Part shown: positions 27,772-37,223 of the stretch, piece by piece | Layout of the letters: each line of letters starts with the position of its first letter | How positions within the stretch are numbered: the first letter of the stretch is position 1 | Assembly: GCF_000444995.1 (NCBI RefSeq) | Contig: NC_022041.1 | Coordinates: forward strand, 2,392,001 to 2,456,000 | Length of the DNA: 64,000 nucleotides | Source of the DNA: Paracoccus aminophilus JCM 7686 | Lineage (GTDB): Bacteria; Pseudomonadota; Alphaproteobacteria; Rhodobacterales; Rhodobacteraceae | Direction of reading: 5' to 3' | Translations under genes and position numbers: made by a program | The notes under the pieces: model-generated | Databases searched by the model: none | What the model was told of the DNA's origin: nothing | The model's input: the letters and a program-made list of their open reading frames with translations, nothing else

Positions 27772-28767
27772 TCAAGCGGTCGCAGCGATTGCCATGGCCT
27801 GCCGTTGCGAGATGATCGCGCAGGCAAAAAGCTTGGTGGTGTGGAAGAACATCAAGGGCAGCACGATCATCGCGACATCCTGTCCGGCAAAGAGCACCCC
27901 CGCCATCGGCAACCCCGTCGCCAGAGATTTGGTCGAGCCGCAATAAAACAGCGCCACCAGATCGCCGCGATCCATCCCGCCTGCTCGTCCCGCGAGCATC
28001 GAAATCGTCATCCCGGCGGCGAGCATGAAGGCGACCAGCAGCCACAGCCCGAACATGTGCTGGGCATCGACCACATGCCAGATCCCGTTAACCACGCCTG
28101 CGCTGAAGGCGGAGTAGACGATGAGCAGGATCGAGCCGCGGTCAACGATGCCGGTGATCTGCTTATGCCGATTGAGCCAGCCGCCAATCAACGGCCGACA
28201 CAGCTGCCCGACCGCGAAGGGAAGCAGAATCTGTTGCAGGATTTTCCAGACCGCATCGGCGCCGATCTCGACCCCGGTGCTCGAGGGGATCAGCAGCGCG
28301 AAGAGCAAAGGCGCCATGAAGACGCCAAGGATATTCGAGACCGAGGCCGCGCAAACCGCGCCCGCGACATTGCCCTTGGCCACCGAAGTAAAGGCGATCG
28401 AGCTTTGCACGGTCGAAGGCAGGCAGCCGATATAGAGGATGCCGATCGCGAAGGCCGAGGGCAGATAAAGGCTCGCGATCGGCGCCAGCGCAAGGCCGAG
28501 CAGCGGAAAGACCGCATAGGTGCACATCAGGCAGGAGATCTGCAGCTTCCAATTCGACAGCCCGGCGAGAATCGTCGCGGTCGAGAGCTTCGCCCCATAG
28601 ATGAAAAAGAGCAGCCCCACCGCCCAATAGGTGACCTGCGTCAGCACCTCGGCCGAGGCACCGCGCGCCGGAAGCAGCGTCGCCAGAACCACCATCAGGA
28701 TGAGCAACATCATATAGCGGTCAAGGCCGACCCGCTTCAAACTCGCCTCAATTTGTGCAATCGCCAT
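27772..28767 (-). CDS. bile acid:sodium symporter (BASS/SBF, YfeH-type) family transporter
   Basis: 331-residue membrane protein with about ten hydrophobic segments. Conserved signatures include YWAVGLLFFIYGAKLS, GCLPSTVQSSIAFTSVAKGN (the crossover/sodium-site region) and FYCGSTKSLATGLPM. This points to the YfeH subgroup, long called DUF4137/SBF-like. Substrates in bacteria are poorly known; organic anions such as pantoate or keto acids are possibilities. It is divergent from a GntR-type repressor gene, separated by 96 bases, and is its likely target. Confidence 0.88.
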   Translation of the reverse strand: MAIAQIEASLKRVGLDRYMMLLILMVVLATLLPARGASAEVLTQVTYWAVGLLFFIYGAKLSTATILAGLSNWKLQISCLMCTYAVFPLLGLALAPIASLYLPSAFAIGILYIGCLPSTVQSSIAFTSVAKGNVAGAVCAASVSNILGVFMAPLLFALLIPSSTGVEIGADAVWKILQQILLPFAVGQLCRPLIGGWLNRHKQITGIVDRGSILLIVYSAFSAGVVNGIWHVVDAQHMFGLWLLVAFMLAAGMTISMLAGRAGGMDRGDLVALFYCGSTKSLATGLPMAGVLFAGQDVAMIVLPLMFFHTTKLFACAIISQRQAMAIAATA

Positions 28768-28863
28768 CTTATCTGCCAGTTTTGTATTTTCTGACCGCTA
28801 ATTACCCCTATATTGCATACGATCCAAGGAAAGTTTTCCGGGACACATCAATCGGAGCCGAAA

Positions 28864-29502
28864 ATGAGCGAAACCCATGCCTTGCGCCTCGCCGATTTTC
28901 TGAGCGAGGCCATTCTTGAGGGGCGGATCGCCCCGGGGGCGCGGCTCGACGAGAAAACACTGGCCGAATCGCATGGCCTCTCGCGCACCCCGGTGCGCGA
29001 GGCGCTGACCGAGCTATGCGGGCGCGGCCTTGCTTTGCGCAAACCCTATCGCGGGGTCGAGGTGATTGCGCCCGATCCCGCCTTTCTGGCGCAATCCTTT
29101 GAAGCTTTGTCCGAGATCGAGGCGCTTTGCGCCTCTCTGGCTGCGGGGCGTATCTCGATTTCCGGCGCGATTGCCTTGGAAACCCTGGTCGAGCGCATGG
29201 CTCAGGTGCGACAGGACGGCGATCACGATCTTTACCGCCGCTTGAACACTGACCTGCATGACCAGATCTGCAATGCCTGCGGCAATGCGCAACTGGCCGA
29301 GATTGCCAAGGATCTGCGTGGACGTTTCGAAATGTTGCGCCGGGCCCAGCTTGGCTCGGACGCGCGGGTTGGCGATTCTCACGACGAGCATCGCCAGATT
29401 GTTCAGGCAATCTGCGACCGCGACGCCCAAGGCGCGGCGCGCGCCATGCGCAGCCATCTGCGCCACGCCATGGCCGCCGCCTTGCCGCTGTTGCCGTCGT
29501 AA
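28864..29502 (+). CDS. GntR-family transcriptional regulator with FCD ligand domain
   Basis: 212-residue regulator. The N-terminal winged HTH is residues 5-65 (LRLADFLSEAILEGRIAPGARL, then LAESHGLSRTPVREALTELCGRGL, the GntR hallmark). From about residue 75 is an all-helical FCD domain (SEIEALCASLAAGR; HDQICNACGN; DEHRQIVQAI; AMRSHLRHA), whose Asp and His residues usually bind a metal and an acid ligand. The start at 28864 is preceded by CGGAGCC; the upstream in-frame extension is not homologous. It is divergent from the BASS-family carrier and probably represses it until a carboxylate inducer appears. Confidence 0.9.
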   Translation: MSETHALRLADFLSEAILEGRIAPGARLDEKTLAESHGLSRTPVREALTELCGRGLALRKPYRGVEVIAPDPAFLAQSFEALSEIEALCASLAAGRISISGAIALETLVERMAQVRQDGDHDLYRRLNTDLHDQICNACGNAQLAEIAKDLRGRFEMLRRAQLGSDARVGDSHDEHRQIVQAICDRDAQGAARAMRSHLRHAMAAALPLLPS

Positions 29503-29524
29503 GGTGGTTTAGTTCGGGCGCGGT

Positions 29525-30547
29525 TCAGATCTGCGGTCTCGGCTCTGAAAAGCTGCCCTCCAGATCGCGGCTGCGCCCATAAAGCACCGCCCGCGCCCGC
29601 CCCTCTTTCTTGGCCTGATAGAGCGCAGTATCGGCATCGGCGAGCATCCGGGCCGACTCCGGAGACGCGTAAAAACTCGATTCCGAAAAGCCGATGCTCG
29701 CAGAGACATGAAGCTGCTGGCCCTCGAAACAGACCCCTTCTTCGATCCGGGTAATGATGCGCCGCGCGAGCTTTAGCAGATTGGGTGAGGCTCCCGGCGA
29801 GGGCAGGATCAGCACGAACTCATCCCCGCCAACGCGTGCGGCGGTGTCGCAAGAGCGTGTTTCTTCGCGCAAAATTTTCGCGACCCGCTGCAACACGAGA
29901 TCGCCCGCGGCATGGCCATATTGGTCATTCGCTTCTTTGAAGTGGTCAAGATCGACATGCCCGACCGCGAAGGGCAGCTTTTCGGCCTCTCGCAACGCCG
30001 TGCCAAGCGCGACATCCAGGCCGCGCCGGTTGTAAAGCCCGGTCAGCGGATCGGTATAGGCCTGCACCTCGGCAGCCTTGCGCGCCTCTTCGAGGTTGAG
30101 ATTGAACCGCGACAGCTCTCCTTGCACGGCGACATTGGCCTCGTGCAGAAACAAAAGCTCGAGCGCCAGATCGGAGGGCGCGAAATCGGCGTCCGAGAGT
30201 TTAAAGTTTCGCACGGCATCCGACAGCCCGACGCCAAAGCCAAAGTTTAACAGCGCGGCGCCATTGCCCATCAAAATGCCATGGCCGCGGATGATCGTCT
30301 CGGGATGCGCGGTCAACCGCAGGAAAATCCGCCCGCCCTCTTGCAGAACCGGATGAAGACCCGAGAATCCCGTGGTGATCTGACGTGGCCGATCGATCGA
30401 AAAAGCCATATCGAAATGCCGCGCGTTGCCGATCAAGCGGCGTAGCGTCGGCCCGGTGGTGAGAATCTCGCCCTCGGGCGAAAGATGCAGACTCATCGGC
30501 AGAAGCAGGCTCACCGAGGTCGTGTGAATGAATTCGGGGTGGATCAT
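29525..30547 (-). CDS. diguanylate cyclase with N-terminal H-NOX-associated (HNOBA) domain
   Basis: 340-residue signalling enzyme. Residues 1-155 resemble the HNOBA (PAS-like) domain that pairs with H-NOX proteins: PMSLHLSPEGEILTTGPTLRRLIG and MGNGAALLNFGFGVGLSDAVRNF. A linking helix (LSRFNLNLEEARKAAEVQA) follows. The GGDEF domain starts near residue 165 (YTDPLTGLYNRRGLD), has an intact active site VGGDEFV near 240, and has the allosteric I-site RSCD just before it. It should therefore make c-di-GMP and show product inhibition. It overlaps the H-NOX-like gene by ATGA, so the two are co-translated and their proteins very probably interact. Confidence 0.9.
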   Translation of the reverse strand: MIHPEFIHTTSVSLLLPMSLHLSPEGEILTTGPTLRRLIGNARHFDMAFSIDRPRQITTGFSGLHPVLQEGGRIFLRLTAHPETIIRGHGILMGNGAALLNFGFGVGLSDAVRNFKLSDADFAPSDLALELLFLHEANVAVQGELSRFNLNLEEARKAAEVQAYTDPLTGLYNRRGLDVALGTALREAEKLPFAVGHVDLDHFKEANDQYGHAAGDLVLQRVAKILREETRSCDTAARVGGDEFVLILPSPGASPNLLKLARRIITRIEEGVCFEGQQLHVSASIGFSESSFYASPESARMLADADTALYQAKKEGRARAVLYGRSRDLEGSFSEPRPQI

Positions 30548-31122
30548 TGCGGGTGTCCCTGCTCCAATTGCGGCGAGAAATCGAAGGGCCGACTGTCTGT
30601 ATATCCTTCCACGAGAACCTTCATCTCGACCGCTTCGACCCGCGCCTCGATGATGACGAGGACGCCGTAGTCATCGGCCATTCCGCGCAAGGCGCCAGCA
30701 AGCATCCATTGCAAACCAAATGGCCAATCCCGCCCAGAAATGCGGATATGATCGGGCCCCAGCCGGACGACGGTGACTGGCGGGAACGGAAGTCGCGGCA
30801 CCGCCATGCGCGCGCGTCCCGGCAGCTCCTCGAGCGCGGCGACGAATTCGGCAAAATCGCTGCCACTGAAACGCAGCAGGCGCCGGATCGGCTCGAGGCG
30901 GACCAGCCAGGCGCCGGTATCCTCAAGGATGTCGAGGCTTGGTTTGCCGAGTTTTGCTGCCGCATTGCGCAACAAGGTCGTGGTCAGATCGTCCTTATAT
31001 TCGCGCAAACTATTGAATCCCCGAACATCTATGGATGACTTTCGGGCAACCTCCTGCCACAGCGGCTCGCCATAGGTGGTGCGCAAAAAAACCTCGATCG
31101 AACGGTTAACCAGTCCAAGCAT
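30544..31122 (-). CDS. H-NOX-like protein lacking the heme-ligating histidine
   Basis: 192-residue protein with the H-NOX (heme NO/O2-binding) layout: MLGLVNRSIEVFLRTTYG at the N-terminus, YKDDLTTTLLRNAAAKLG, FSGSDFAEFVAALEEL, VPRLPFPPVTVV and GALRGMADDYG. Normal H-NOX proteins hold heme by a histidine in an N-L-H-x-R context; here the codon is CCG and residue 101 is Pro (LEELPGRARM). The heme-propionate motif YxSxR is RISGR, losing the Tyr but keeping Ser and Arg. The only histidines are residue 125 and one in the last four residues. It may be heme-free or bind its ligand differently. It sits three bases after comEC and is coupled to the HNOBA-GGDEF gene. Confidence 0.82.
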   Translation of the reverse strand: MLGLVNRSIEVFLRTTYGEPLWQEVARKSSIDVRGFNSLREYKDDLTTTLLRNAAAKLGKPSLDILEDTGAWLVRLEPIRRLLRFSGSDFAEFVAALEELPGRARMAVPRLPFPPVTVVRLGPDHIRISGRDWPFGLQWMLAGALRGMADDYGVLVIIEARVEAVEMKVLVEGYTDSRPFDFSPQLEQGHPQ

Positions 31123-31125
31123 GGA

Positions 31126-33423
31126 TCACCTCTGGGCTGAGAGAGGGGGAGTGAGATAGGTCGTCAATTCGGCCGCGAGCCGCTCGGCGGGCGCGACGCG
31201 TGGACGGTTCCACGGGCGTCGCCCATGAACCACGGTTGTCGACACGACCCGGTAGCTATCGCCCTGCCGAAACAGAGCCAGAGCTCCAGTCCGATCGAGC
31301 CGGCGCCGATCAAGGAGAAAACACGGTCCGCGCACCGGCCCGGAGCCAGTGAGAAGCTGATCGCTGACAATCACGGTTGCGGCTTTGCAGCGTTGGGGCA
31401 AAGCCTCTGCCGCGCCTTTTCCGGTCAAATGGATCACCGCAATCGGGTTGGCATCGGGGCCCGCTCGTGCGTCGCGCGCATTGGCGGGACCCGACCAGAG
31501 ATCGCGCGCAGCGGCGGTCTTTTGAGACACGGCCTCGCCGTCATTGTGAAGCCAGTTCTCGACCGAAAAGCTACCGCCGCTCGGTTTGGACGGCACCCGG
31601 CCAGCGCCTCCGCGAATGCCGATCGCGGTGCCATCGGCCGAGATCAGCACCTCGGGGCGCTTCGACGAGATCCAAAGCACCGAGCCGACGACAAGCAAGC
31701 TCGCGGGCAGGCTGAAAATTGCCAGTTTTCTCATGAGTCCCGAGGGCTTTCTCATTTGCGGCCCAAGAAGTGCCGCCAGCATCATCCCGCTGCCGATCAG
31801 CGGCAGGACATTGGAGGGGGGCGCAGCGACGATAAGATCCGCCCCTTTCAGCCCAGCAATTGCCTCGGCAATATCCAGCATCCAGCTCGTGCCAAGCCCC
31901 ATCAGCCAGAGCGCTGGTCCGGCGAGGCCAAAAGGCGCCAGAATGACAGAGATAACCCCCATTGGCATGACAATCGTGCCGACAATCGGAACCGCGAGCA
32001 GATTGGCGAGAATGCCATAGGGCGCGATCCGTCCGAAATGGGCGGCCGCGATCGGGCCGGTCGCCATGCTTGCGACCAGCGAGGTCAGCAGAAGCATGGC
32101 GGGTTGGTGGAAAATCATCGGGACGTAGCCCGACACCCGGCTCCAATAGCCATGGCCGATGACCAGGGCGACGGTGGCGGCGAAACTCATCTGAAAGCTG
32201 GGCGAAGTCAGCGCCTCGGGGCCCTTGAGCAGCACCGCAATCGCCGCCAGCGCGACGGTTCTCAGCGAAATCGCCCGTCGGTTCACCAAAATCGCGCAAA
32301 GCATCACGAGGACCATCAGATAGGACCGCTCGGTCGCAACACCGCCACCTGAGAGCAGCAGATAGGCGGTCGCGATCACGATTGCGCCGATCGCCGCGAT
32401 CTTGTGCAAGGGCCAGAGCAGGCTTCCGCCAAGCGCAATCGCGCTGACCCCGATCAGCCGGATCGCCCCGTAAGAGAAGGCCGCAAGCATGCTCATATGC
32501 AGGCCGGAAATCGAGATGATGTGGTAAAGGCTAGAGATGCGCATGACCTCATTCGTCGCCTCGGAAATGCCCGAGCGATCTCCGGTGATCAGCGCCGAGG
32601 CGACCGCGCCCGATTGCCCGCCGATCTCCCCCTGCATCAGCGCCGAAAGCCGCATCCTAATCCGGAGCATGGCCAGCACGCCGCCGGGCACCGCCTCTGT
32701 CACGGTCATGACCGGGGTCCGGCTATAGCCAATCGCCCCGATCCCTTCGAACCAGGCGTTGCGGCGGAAGTCGAAATCATCAGGCTCTGACGGGCCGGGC
32801 GGAGGGCCGAGATGGCCGGTCAGCATCACCCGCTCACCCGGCATCGGCAGATCCGGCACGGTCATGAAGGAAATCCGCACCTTGTCCGGCGTCCGTTCGG
32901 GCGGGGTATCCTTGAGCTGGACCTCATCAAGAAACAGGCGGATGCGGTCGCGGGATGAGCGATCAATGTCGATCACCCGCCCTTCGATCGGCCCGTAATA
33001 GCGAAACTCAAGCACCGGCGCTGCAACCGCCGCCGAGCGCAGCCCGGCGCAGAGAAATCCGCCCAGAACAAGCGCCAGCGCCAATGATGCGATTCGCAGA
33101 ATGTCGGCGCGAGCCCAATCGAGCCGCCCGGCTTCCGCAAGCCTGCGCGCTGCGGCGTGCAGGGCGAGGCACAACAGCACAGCTCCGGTTCCAACGCCGT
33201 AAGAAACCGGCCCCGGATCGGCGGGCAGCCAGAACCAGAGCCCGATACCCAGCGAGAGCCAGAACGGCACCCAGATGGTGAATCCGCCCCGTGTCACGGG
33301 CGACAGACGTGGGCGCGTGCCCTTGCGCGGCGCTGGCCGCGCAAGGCCCTGCTGGATCTTCCGGCGAATCCACGAAAGCGCCCGGCCTTCCTTTCCGTGG
33401 TCCGGCAGCTCGATAGAAACCAC
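31126..33423 (-). CDS. comEC: ComEC/Rec2-family DNA uptake channel
   Basis: 765-residue polytopic membrane protein. The N-terminal part (about residues 45-250) has the DUF4131/OB-like region ending RRNAWFEGIGAIGY. The Competence domain (about 280-560) shows ITGDRSGISEATNEVMRISSLYHIISISGLHMSML, the family signature. The C-terminal 200 residues occupy the place of the metallo-beta-lactamase domain, but no HxHxDH motif is present, so nuclease activity is not expected from it. ComEC carries single-stranded DNA across the inner membrane in transformation; in Rhodobacterales competence proteins also take in gene-transfer-agent DNA. The GTG start has AAGGA five bases upstream. It is first in the comEC-H-NOX-diguanylate cyclase operon and divergent from gltX. 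Confidence 0.9.
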   Translation of the reverse strand: MVSIELPDHGKEGRALSWIRRKIQQGLARPAPRKGTRPRLSPVTRGGFTIWVPFWLSLGIGLWFWLPADPGPVSYGVGTGAVLLCLALHAAARRLAEAGRLDWARADILRIASLALALVLGGFLCAGLRSAAVAAPVLEFRYYGPIEGRVIDIDRSSRDRIRLFLDEVQLKDTPPERTPDKVRISFMTVPDLPMPGERVMLTGHLGPPPGPSEPDDFDFRRNAWFEGIGAIGYSRTPVMTVTEAVPGGVLAMLRIRMRLSALMQGEIGGQSGAVASALITGDRSGISEATNEVMRISSLYHIISISGLHMSMLAAFSYGAIRLIGVSAIALGGSLLWPLHKIAAIGAIVIATAYLLLSGGGVATERSYLMVLVMLCAILVNRRAISLRTVALAAIAVLLKGPEALTSPSFQMSFAATVALVIGHGYWSRVSGYVPMIFHQPAMLLLTSLVASMATGPIAAAHFGRIAPYGILANLLAVPIVGTIVMPMGVISVILAPFGLAGPALWLMGLGTSWMLDIAEAIAGLKGADLIVAAPPSNVLPLIGSGMMLAALLGPQMRKPSGLMRKLAIFSLPASLLVVGSVLWISSKRPEVLISADGTAIGIRGGAGRVPSKPSGGSFSVENWLHNDGEAVSQKTAAARDLWSGPANARDARAGPDANPIAVIHLTGKGAAEALPQRCKAATVIVSDQLLTGSGPVRGPCFLLDRRRLDRTGALALFRQGDSYRVVSTTVVHGRRPWNRPRVAPAERLAAELTTYLTPPLSAQR

Positions 33424-33542
33424 GCCGATCCTTGTCCTTGTCCCTGAGCTTGCGTATTTCAGGAACCGAGATTGGCACGTCCACCTTTATGGAACGTTAA
33501 CAAATGCCAACTATCTTCAAGCTTCGTTACCAAGGCTTTCCC

Positions 33543-34949
33543 ATGACCGCAGAAAAACCCGTCGTTACCCGCTTTGCCCCGTCGCCGACCGGGTATCTCC
33601 ACATCGGCGGCGCGCGGACCGCATTGTTCAACTGGCTTTATGCCCGCGGCCGTGGCGGCAAATTCCTGCTGCGGATCGAGGATACCGACCGCGCGCGCTC
33701 GACGCCCGAGGCGACCGAGGCGATCCTCAAGGGCCTGACCTGGCTCGGCCTCGACTGGGACGGCGAGCCGGTCAGCCAGTTCGAGCGCAAGGACCGCCAT
33801 GCCGAGGTCGCGCGCGAGATGCTGGCCAATGGCACCGCCTATAAATGCTTCTCGACCCAGGACGAGATCGAGGCCTTCCGCGAGGCCGCCAAGGCCGAGG
33901 GCCGCAGCACGCTCTTCCAGAGCCCCTGGCGCGACGCCGATCCCGCGAGCTATCCCGACGCGCCCTATGTGCTGCGTCTGAAAGCGCCGCGCGATGGCCA
34001 GACGGTCATTCAGGACGCGGTGCAAGGCGATGTGACCTTCCGCAATGACCAGCTCGACGACATGGTCCTGCTGCGCTCGGACGGGACGCCGACCTATATG
34101 CATGCTGTGGTGGTGGACGATCACGATATGGGCGTGACCCATATCATCCGCGGCGACGATCACCTGACCAATGCCGCGCGCCAGATCCAGATCTATCACG
34201 CCATGGGCTGGGATGTGCCGGTTTTCGCCCATATCCCGCTGATCCACGGCACCGATGGCAAGAAGCTCTCGAAGCGTCATGGCGCGGTCGGGCTGCATGA
34301 ATATGCGGCTCTGGGCTATCCGGCAGCGGCGATGCGCAACTATCTGGCGCGGCTGGGATGGAGCCACGGCGACAATGAGCTCTTTGACGATGCTCAGGCG
34401 CTCGAATGGTTCGATCTCGGCGGGATCGGCAAGGCCCCGGCCCGGCTCGATTTCAAGAAGCTCGAACATGTCAGCGGCTTCCACATCGCCCGGATGGAGA
34501 ATGACGCGCTGTTGGCTGAGATCGACGCCTTCCGCGCAGAAACCGAGGCTCCGGCCCTGACCAGCATTCAGAAAGAGCGCCTTCTGCCCGCGCTTGATGC
34601 CTTGAAAGCCAAGGCGAAAACCCTGCCCGCGCTCTTGGAACAGGGTCATTTCGCCCTGATCGAGCGCCCGGTCGAGCTTGATGAAAAATCACTCGCTGCG
34701 CTCGACTCGGTATCCCGTGGTATACTCGGAGAATTGACTGCTGCATTGCAGAATGTTAGTTGGTCTCGAGACGACCTTGAGGCGAGTGCCAAGGCCATCG
34801 GAGACGCGCATGGGCTGGGTCTGGGCAAGATTGCCGCACCGCTTCGCGCTGCTCTGGCGGGCCGCAGTTCGACCCCGAGCGTGTTTGAAATGATGCTGGC
34901 CCTCGGCCGCGACGAAACACTGGCCCGACTACAGGACCAGTTGGGCTGA
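33543..34949 (+). CDS. gltX: glutamyl-tRNA synthetase
   Basis: 468-residue class I aminoacyl-tRNA synthetase that charges tRNA-Glu (and possibly tRNA-Gln, as in many alphaproteobacteria that use GatCAB). Residues near the start read [20 protein letters not shown], containing the HIGH-type motif HIGG. The KMSKS-type loop is [11 protein letters not shown] near residue 240. The C-terminal helical anticodon-binding domain follows ([14 protein letters not shown] onward). Length is normal. The ATG at 33543 directly precedes the conserved TRFAPSPTG; an upstream ATG at 33504 adds 13 non-conserved residues. gltA follows 51 bases downstream. Confidence 0.95.
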   Translation: MTAEKPVVTRFAPSPTGYLHIGGARTALFNWLYARGRGGKFLLRIEDTDRARSTPEATEAILKGLTWLGLDWDGEPVSQFERKDRHAEVAREMLANGTAYKCFSTQDEIEAFREAAKAEGRSTLFQSPWRDADPASYPDAPYVLRLKAPRDGQTVIQDAVQGDVTFRNDQLDDMVLLRSDGTPTYMHAVVVDDHDMGVTHIIRGDDHLTNAARQIQIYHAMGWDVPVFAHIPLIHGTDGKKLSKRHGAVGLHEYAALGYPAAAMRNYLARLGWSHGDNELFDDAQALEWFDLGGIGKAPARLDFKKLEHVSGFHIARMENDALLAEIDAFRAETEAPALTSIQKERLLPALDALKAKAKTLPALLEQGHFALIERPVELDEKSLAALDSVSRGILGELTAALQNVSWSRDDLEASAKAIGDAHGLGLGKIAAPLRAALAGRSSTPSVFEMMLALGRDETLARLQDQLG

Positions 34950-35000
34950 GGCCCTTACAAACTGCCGGCTTCGGCCGGGTTCAGGTGAAAGGAAAACGGA

Positions 35001-36293
35001 ATGGCAGATGCTAAATCCGCAACGGTCAAAGTGCATGGCAAAGAATATGAGTTGCCGCTTCTTTCTCCAACGGTAGGTCCCGACGCAATCGACATTCGCA
35101 AACTCTACAGCGATGCCGATGTCTTTACCTTCGACCCCGGCTTCACCTCGACCGCATCCTGCGAATCGACCATCACCTTCATCGACGGTGACAAGGGCGA
35201 GCTGTGGTATCGCGGTTATCCGATCGACCAGCTTGCCGCCAAGTCGAACCATCTCGAGACCAGCTATCTGCTGCTTTACGGCGAGCTGCCGAATGCCGAG
35301 CAAATGGCCGATTTCGACAAGCGCGTGACCCATCACACGATGGTTCACGAGCAGATGCACAACTTCTTCCGTGGTTTCCGTCGCGATGCGCATCCGATGG
35401 CCACCATGGTCGGCGTTGTCGGCGCGATGTCGGCCTTCTACCACGATTCGACCGATGTGAACGATCCCTGGCAGCGCGAGGTCGCCTCGATCCGCCTGAT
35501 CGCGAAACTTCCGACGATCGCGGCAATGGCCTATAAATACTCGCTGGGTCAGCCCTTCGTTTATCCGAAGAACGACCTCGATTATGCCTCGAACTTCCTT
35601 CGCATGTGCTTTGCCGTGCCCTGCGAGGATTATGTGGTCTCGCCGATTCTCGCCAAGGCCATGGACCGCATCATGATGCTCCATGCCGATCACGAGCAGA
35701 ACGCATCGACCTCGACCGTGCGTCTGGCGGGCTCTTCGGGGGCGAACCCGTTTGCTTGTATCGCGGCGGGCATCGCTTGCCTGTGGGGCCCGGCCCATGG
35801 CGGCGCCAACCAGGCGGCGCTGGAAATGCTGCGCGAAATCGGCACGGTTGACCGGATCCCGGAATTCATCGCCAAGGCCAAGGACAAGAACGACCCGTTC
35901 AAGCTGATGGGCTTCGGTCACCGCGTCTACAAGAACTTCGACCCGCGGGCGAAGGTCATGAAGGAATCGGCCGACGAGGTTCTGGACCTGCTGGGCATCC
36001 ACGACAACGAAACGCTGAAAGTCGCCAAGGAGCTCGAGCGGATCGCGCTGGAAGACGAGTATTTCATCGAGAAGAAACTCTATCCCAACGTCGATTTCTA
36101 CTCGGGCATCATTCTGGAAGCGATGGGCTTCCCGACCTCGATGTTCACCCCGATCTTCGCAATCTCGCGGACCGTCGGCTGGGTGGCACAGTGGAAGGAA
36201 ATGCTCGCCGATCCGCAAAGCAAGATCGGCCGTCCGCGCCAGCTTTACGTTGGTGCCGAGCGTCGCAGCTACGTCCCGCTCAGCAACCGCTGA
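35001..36293 (+). CDS. gltA: type II citrate synthase
   Basis: 430-residue citrate synthase, condensing acetyl-CoA and oxaloacetate at the entry to the TCA cycle. The N-terminal beta domain of the NADH-sensitive type II enzymes is present ([20 protein letters not shown]), then [13 protein letters not shown] and [12 protein letters not shown]. The catalytic His and Asp region reads [12 protein letters not shown] and [17 protein letters not shown]. Length and order match the Gram-negative hexameric class. AAAGGAAAAC lies before the ATG. It follows gltX and ends at a strong terminator. Confidence 0.97.
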   Translation: MADAKSATVKVHGKEYELPLLSPTVGPDAIDIRKLYSDADVFTFDPGFTSTASCESTITFIDGDKGELWYRGYPIDQLAAKSNHLETSYLLLYGELPNAEQMADFDKRVTHHTMVHEQMHNFFRGFRRDAHPMATMVGVVGAMSAFYHDSTDVNDPWQREVASIRLIAKLPTIAAMAYKYSLGQPFVYPKNDLDYASNFLRMCFAVPCEDYVVSPILAKAMDRIMMLHADHEQNASTSTVRLAGSSGANPFACIAAGIACLWGPAHGGANQAALEMLREIGTVDRIPEFIAKAKDKNDPFKLMGFGHRVYKNFDPRAKVMKESADEVLDLLGIHDNETLKVAKELERIALEDEYFIEKKLYPNVDFYSGIILEAMGFPTSMFTPIFAISRTVGWVAQWKEMLADPQSKIGRPRQLYVGAERRSYVPLSNR

Positions 36294-36311
36294 GCCTCGG
36301 ACCGACCTCAG

Positions 36312-36338
36312 AAAAGCCCCGGAGTTCCGGGGCTTTTT
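36312..36338 (+). terminator. rho-independent terminator of gltA
   Basis: AAAAGCCCCGG (36312-36322), loop AGTT, CCGGGGCTTTT (36327-36337) and one more T. It is a textbook hairpin 18 bases after the gltA stop. Confidence 0.92.
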
Positions 36339-36428
36339 CATGCCCTGCGTCCTCCTCTGGCCCCGGTCTTTGTCGCAGCCTGCGCCGCAGGGCTTGCGTG
36401 ACAGAGCCGGCAATGCCAAAGGAGGACC

Positions 36429-37115
36429 ATGACCGAAAACGCCCCGAACAACCCGACCAAAATCGCGCTGATCACCGGCGCTTCCCGCGGCCTTGGCGCG
36501 GCGCTGGCCGAAGGGCTGGCCGCGCAGGGCTGGCATATCATCGCCGTGGCCCGCACCACTGGCGCGCTCGAAGAGCTGGACGACCGCATTCGCGCGGCGG
36601 GCGGCTCGGCGACGCTGGCGCCGATGGATGTGACCAATCCCGAGGCGATGATCCAGCTTGCCAAATCGGTGCTGGGCCGCTGGGGCGGGGTCGATCTTTG
36701 GGCGCATACGGCGATCCATGCCGCGCCCTTGTCGCCTGCCGGTCATATCGACCCGCGCGACCTTGCGAAATCGCTTGATCTCAATGTCACCGCCGCAAGC
36801 GGGCTGATTGTTCTGCTCGAGCCCTTGCTGCGTGGGCGCGATGGCACCGGGCTCTTCTTCGACGACCCGCGCGCGGGCCAGAAGTTCTTCGGCGCCTATG
36901 GGGCCACGAAAGGCGCGCAGATCGCGCTGGCGCAGAGCTGGCAGGCCGAGAACGAAAAGCTCGGGCCGCGGATCGAGATTGCGACCCCAGCGCCGATGCC
37001 GACCGCGCTGCGCGCCCGCTTCTTCCCCGGCGAGGACCGCGCCGCGCTCTCGCCCTGCAAGGACGAAGCCCTGCGGATTCTGGCCGAGGTTCTTGCGCCA
37101 AAGCCCGCCGCGTAA
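36429..37115 (+). CDS. short-chain dehydrogenase/reductase (SDR), atypical active site
   Basis: 228-residue Rossmann-fold SDR. The cofactor motif TGASRGLGAAL is at residues 17-27, and the catalytic pair YGATK (Tyr/Lys) near residue 157. Two classical features are altered: the NNAG motif is AHTAIHAAP, and the position of the catalytic Ser is occupied by LFFDDPRAG. The protein may still bind NAD(P) but have changed or lost reductase activity. It is also slightly short (classical SDRs are about 245-250). The gene stands alone between the gltA terminator and secG, with GGAGG five bases before the ATG. Confidence 0.8.
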   Translation: MTENAPNNPTKIALITGASRGLGAALAEGLAAQGWHIIAVARTTGALEELDDRIRAAGGSATLAPMDVTNPEAMIQLAKSVLGRWGGVDLWAHTAIHAAPLSPAGHIDPRDLAKSLDLNVTAASGLIVLLEPLLRGRDGTGLFFDDPRAGQKFFGAYGATKGAQIALAQSWQAENEKLGPRIEIATPAPMPTALRARFFPGEDRAALSPCKDEALRILAEVLAPKPAA

Positions 37116-37223
37116 AGTCGCGCCAAAGCCCGTCGCGTAATTCCCGCAGTGCGGGCCAGAGCGCGCTTGCCAACCCGAGTTCAGGCGACTAGATAGACCC
37201 GTCGCTTTTAGAAAGGCCCCGTT

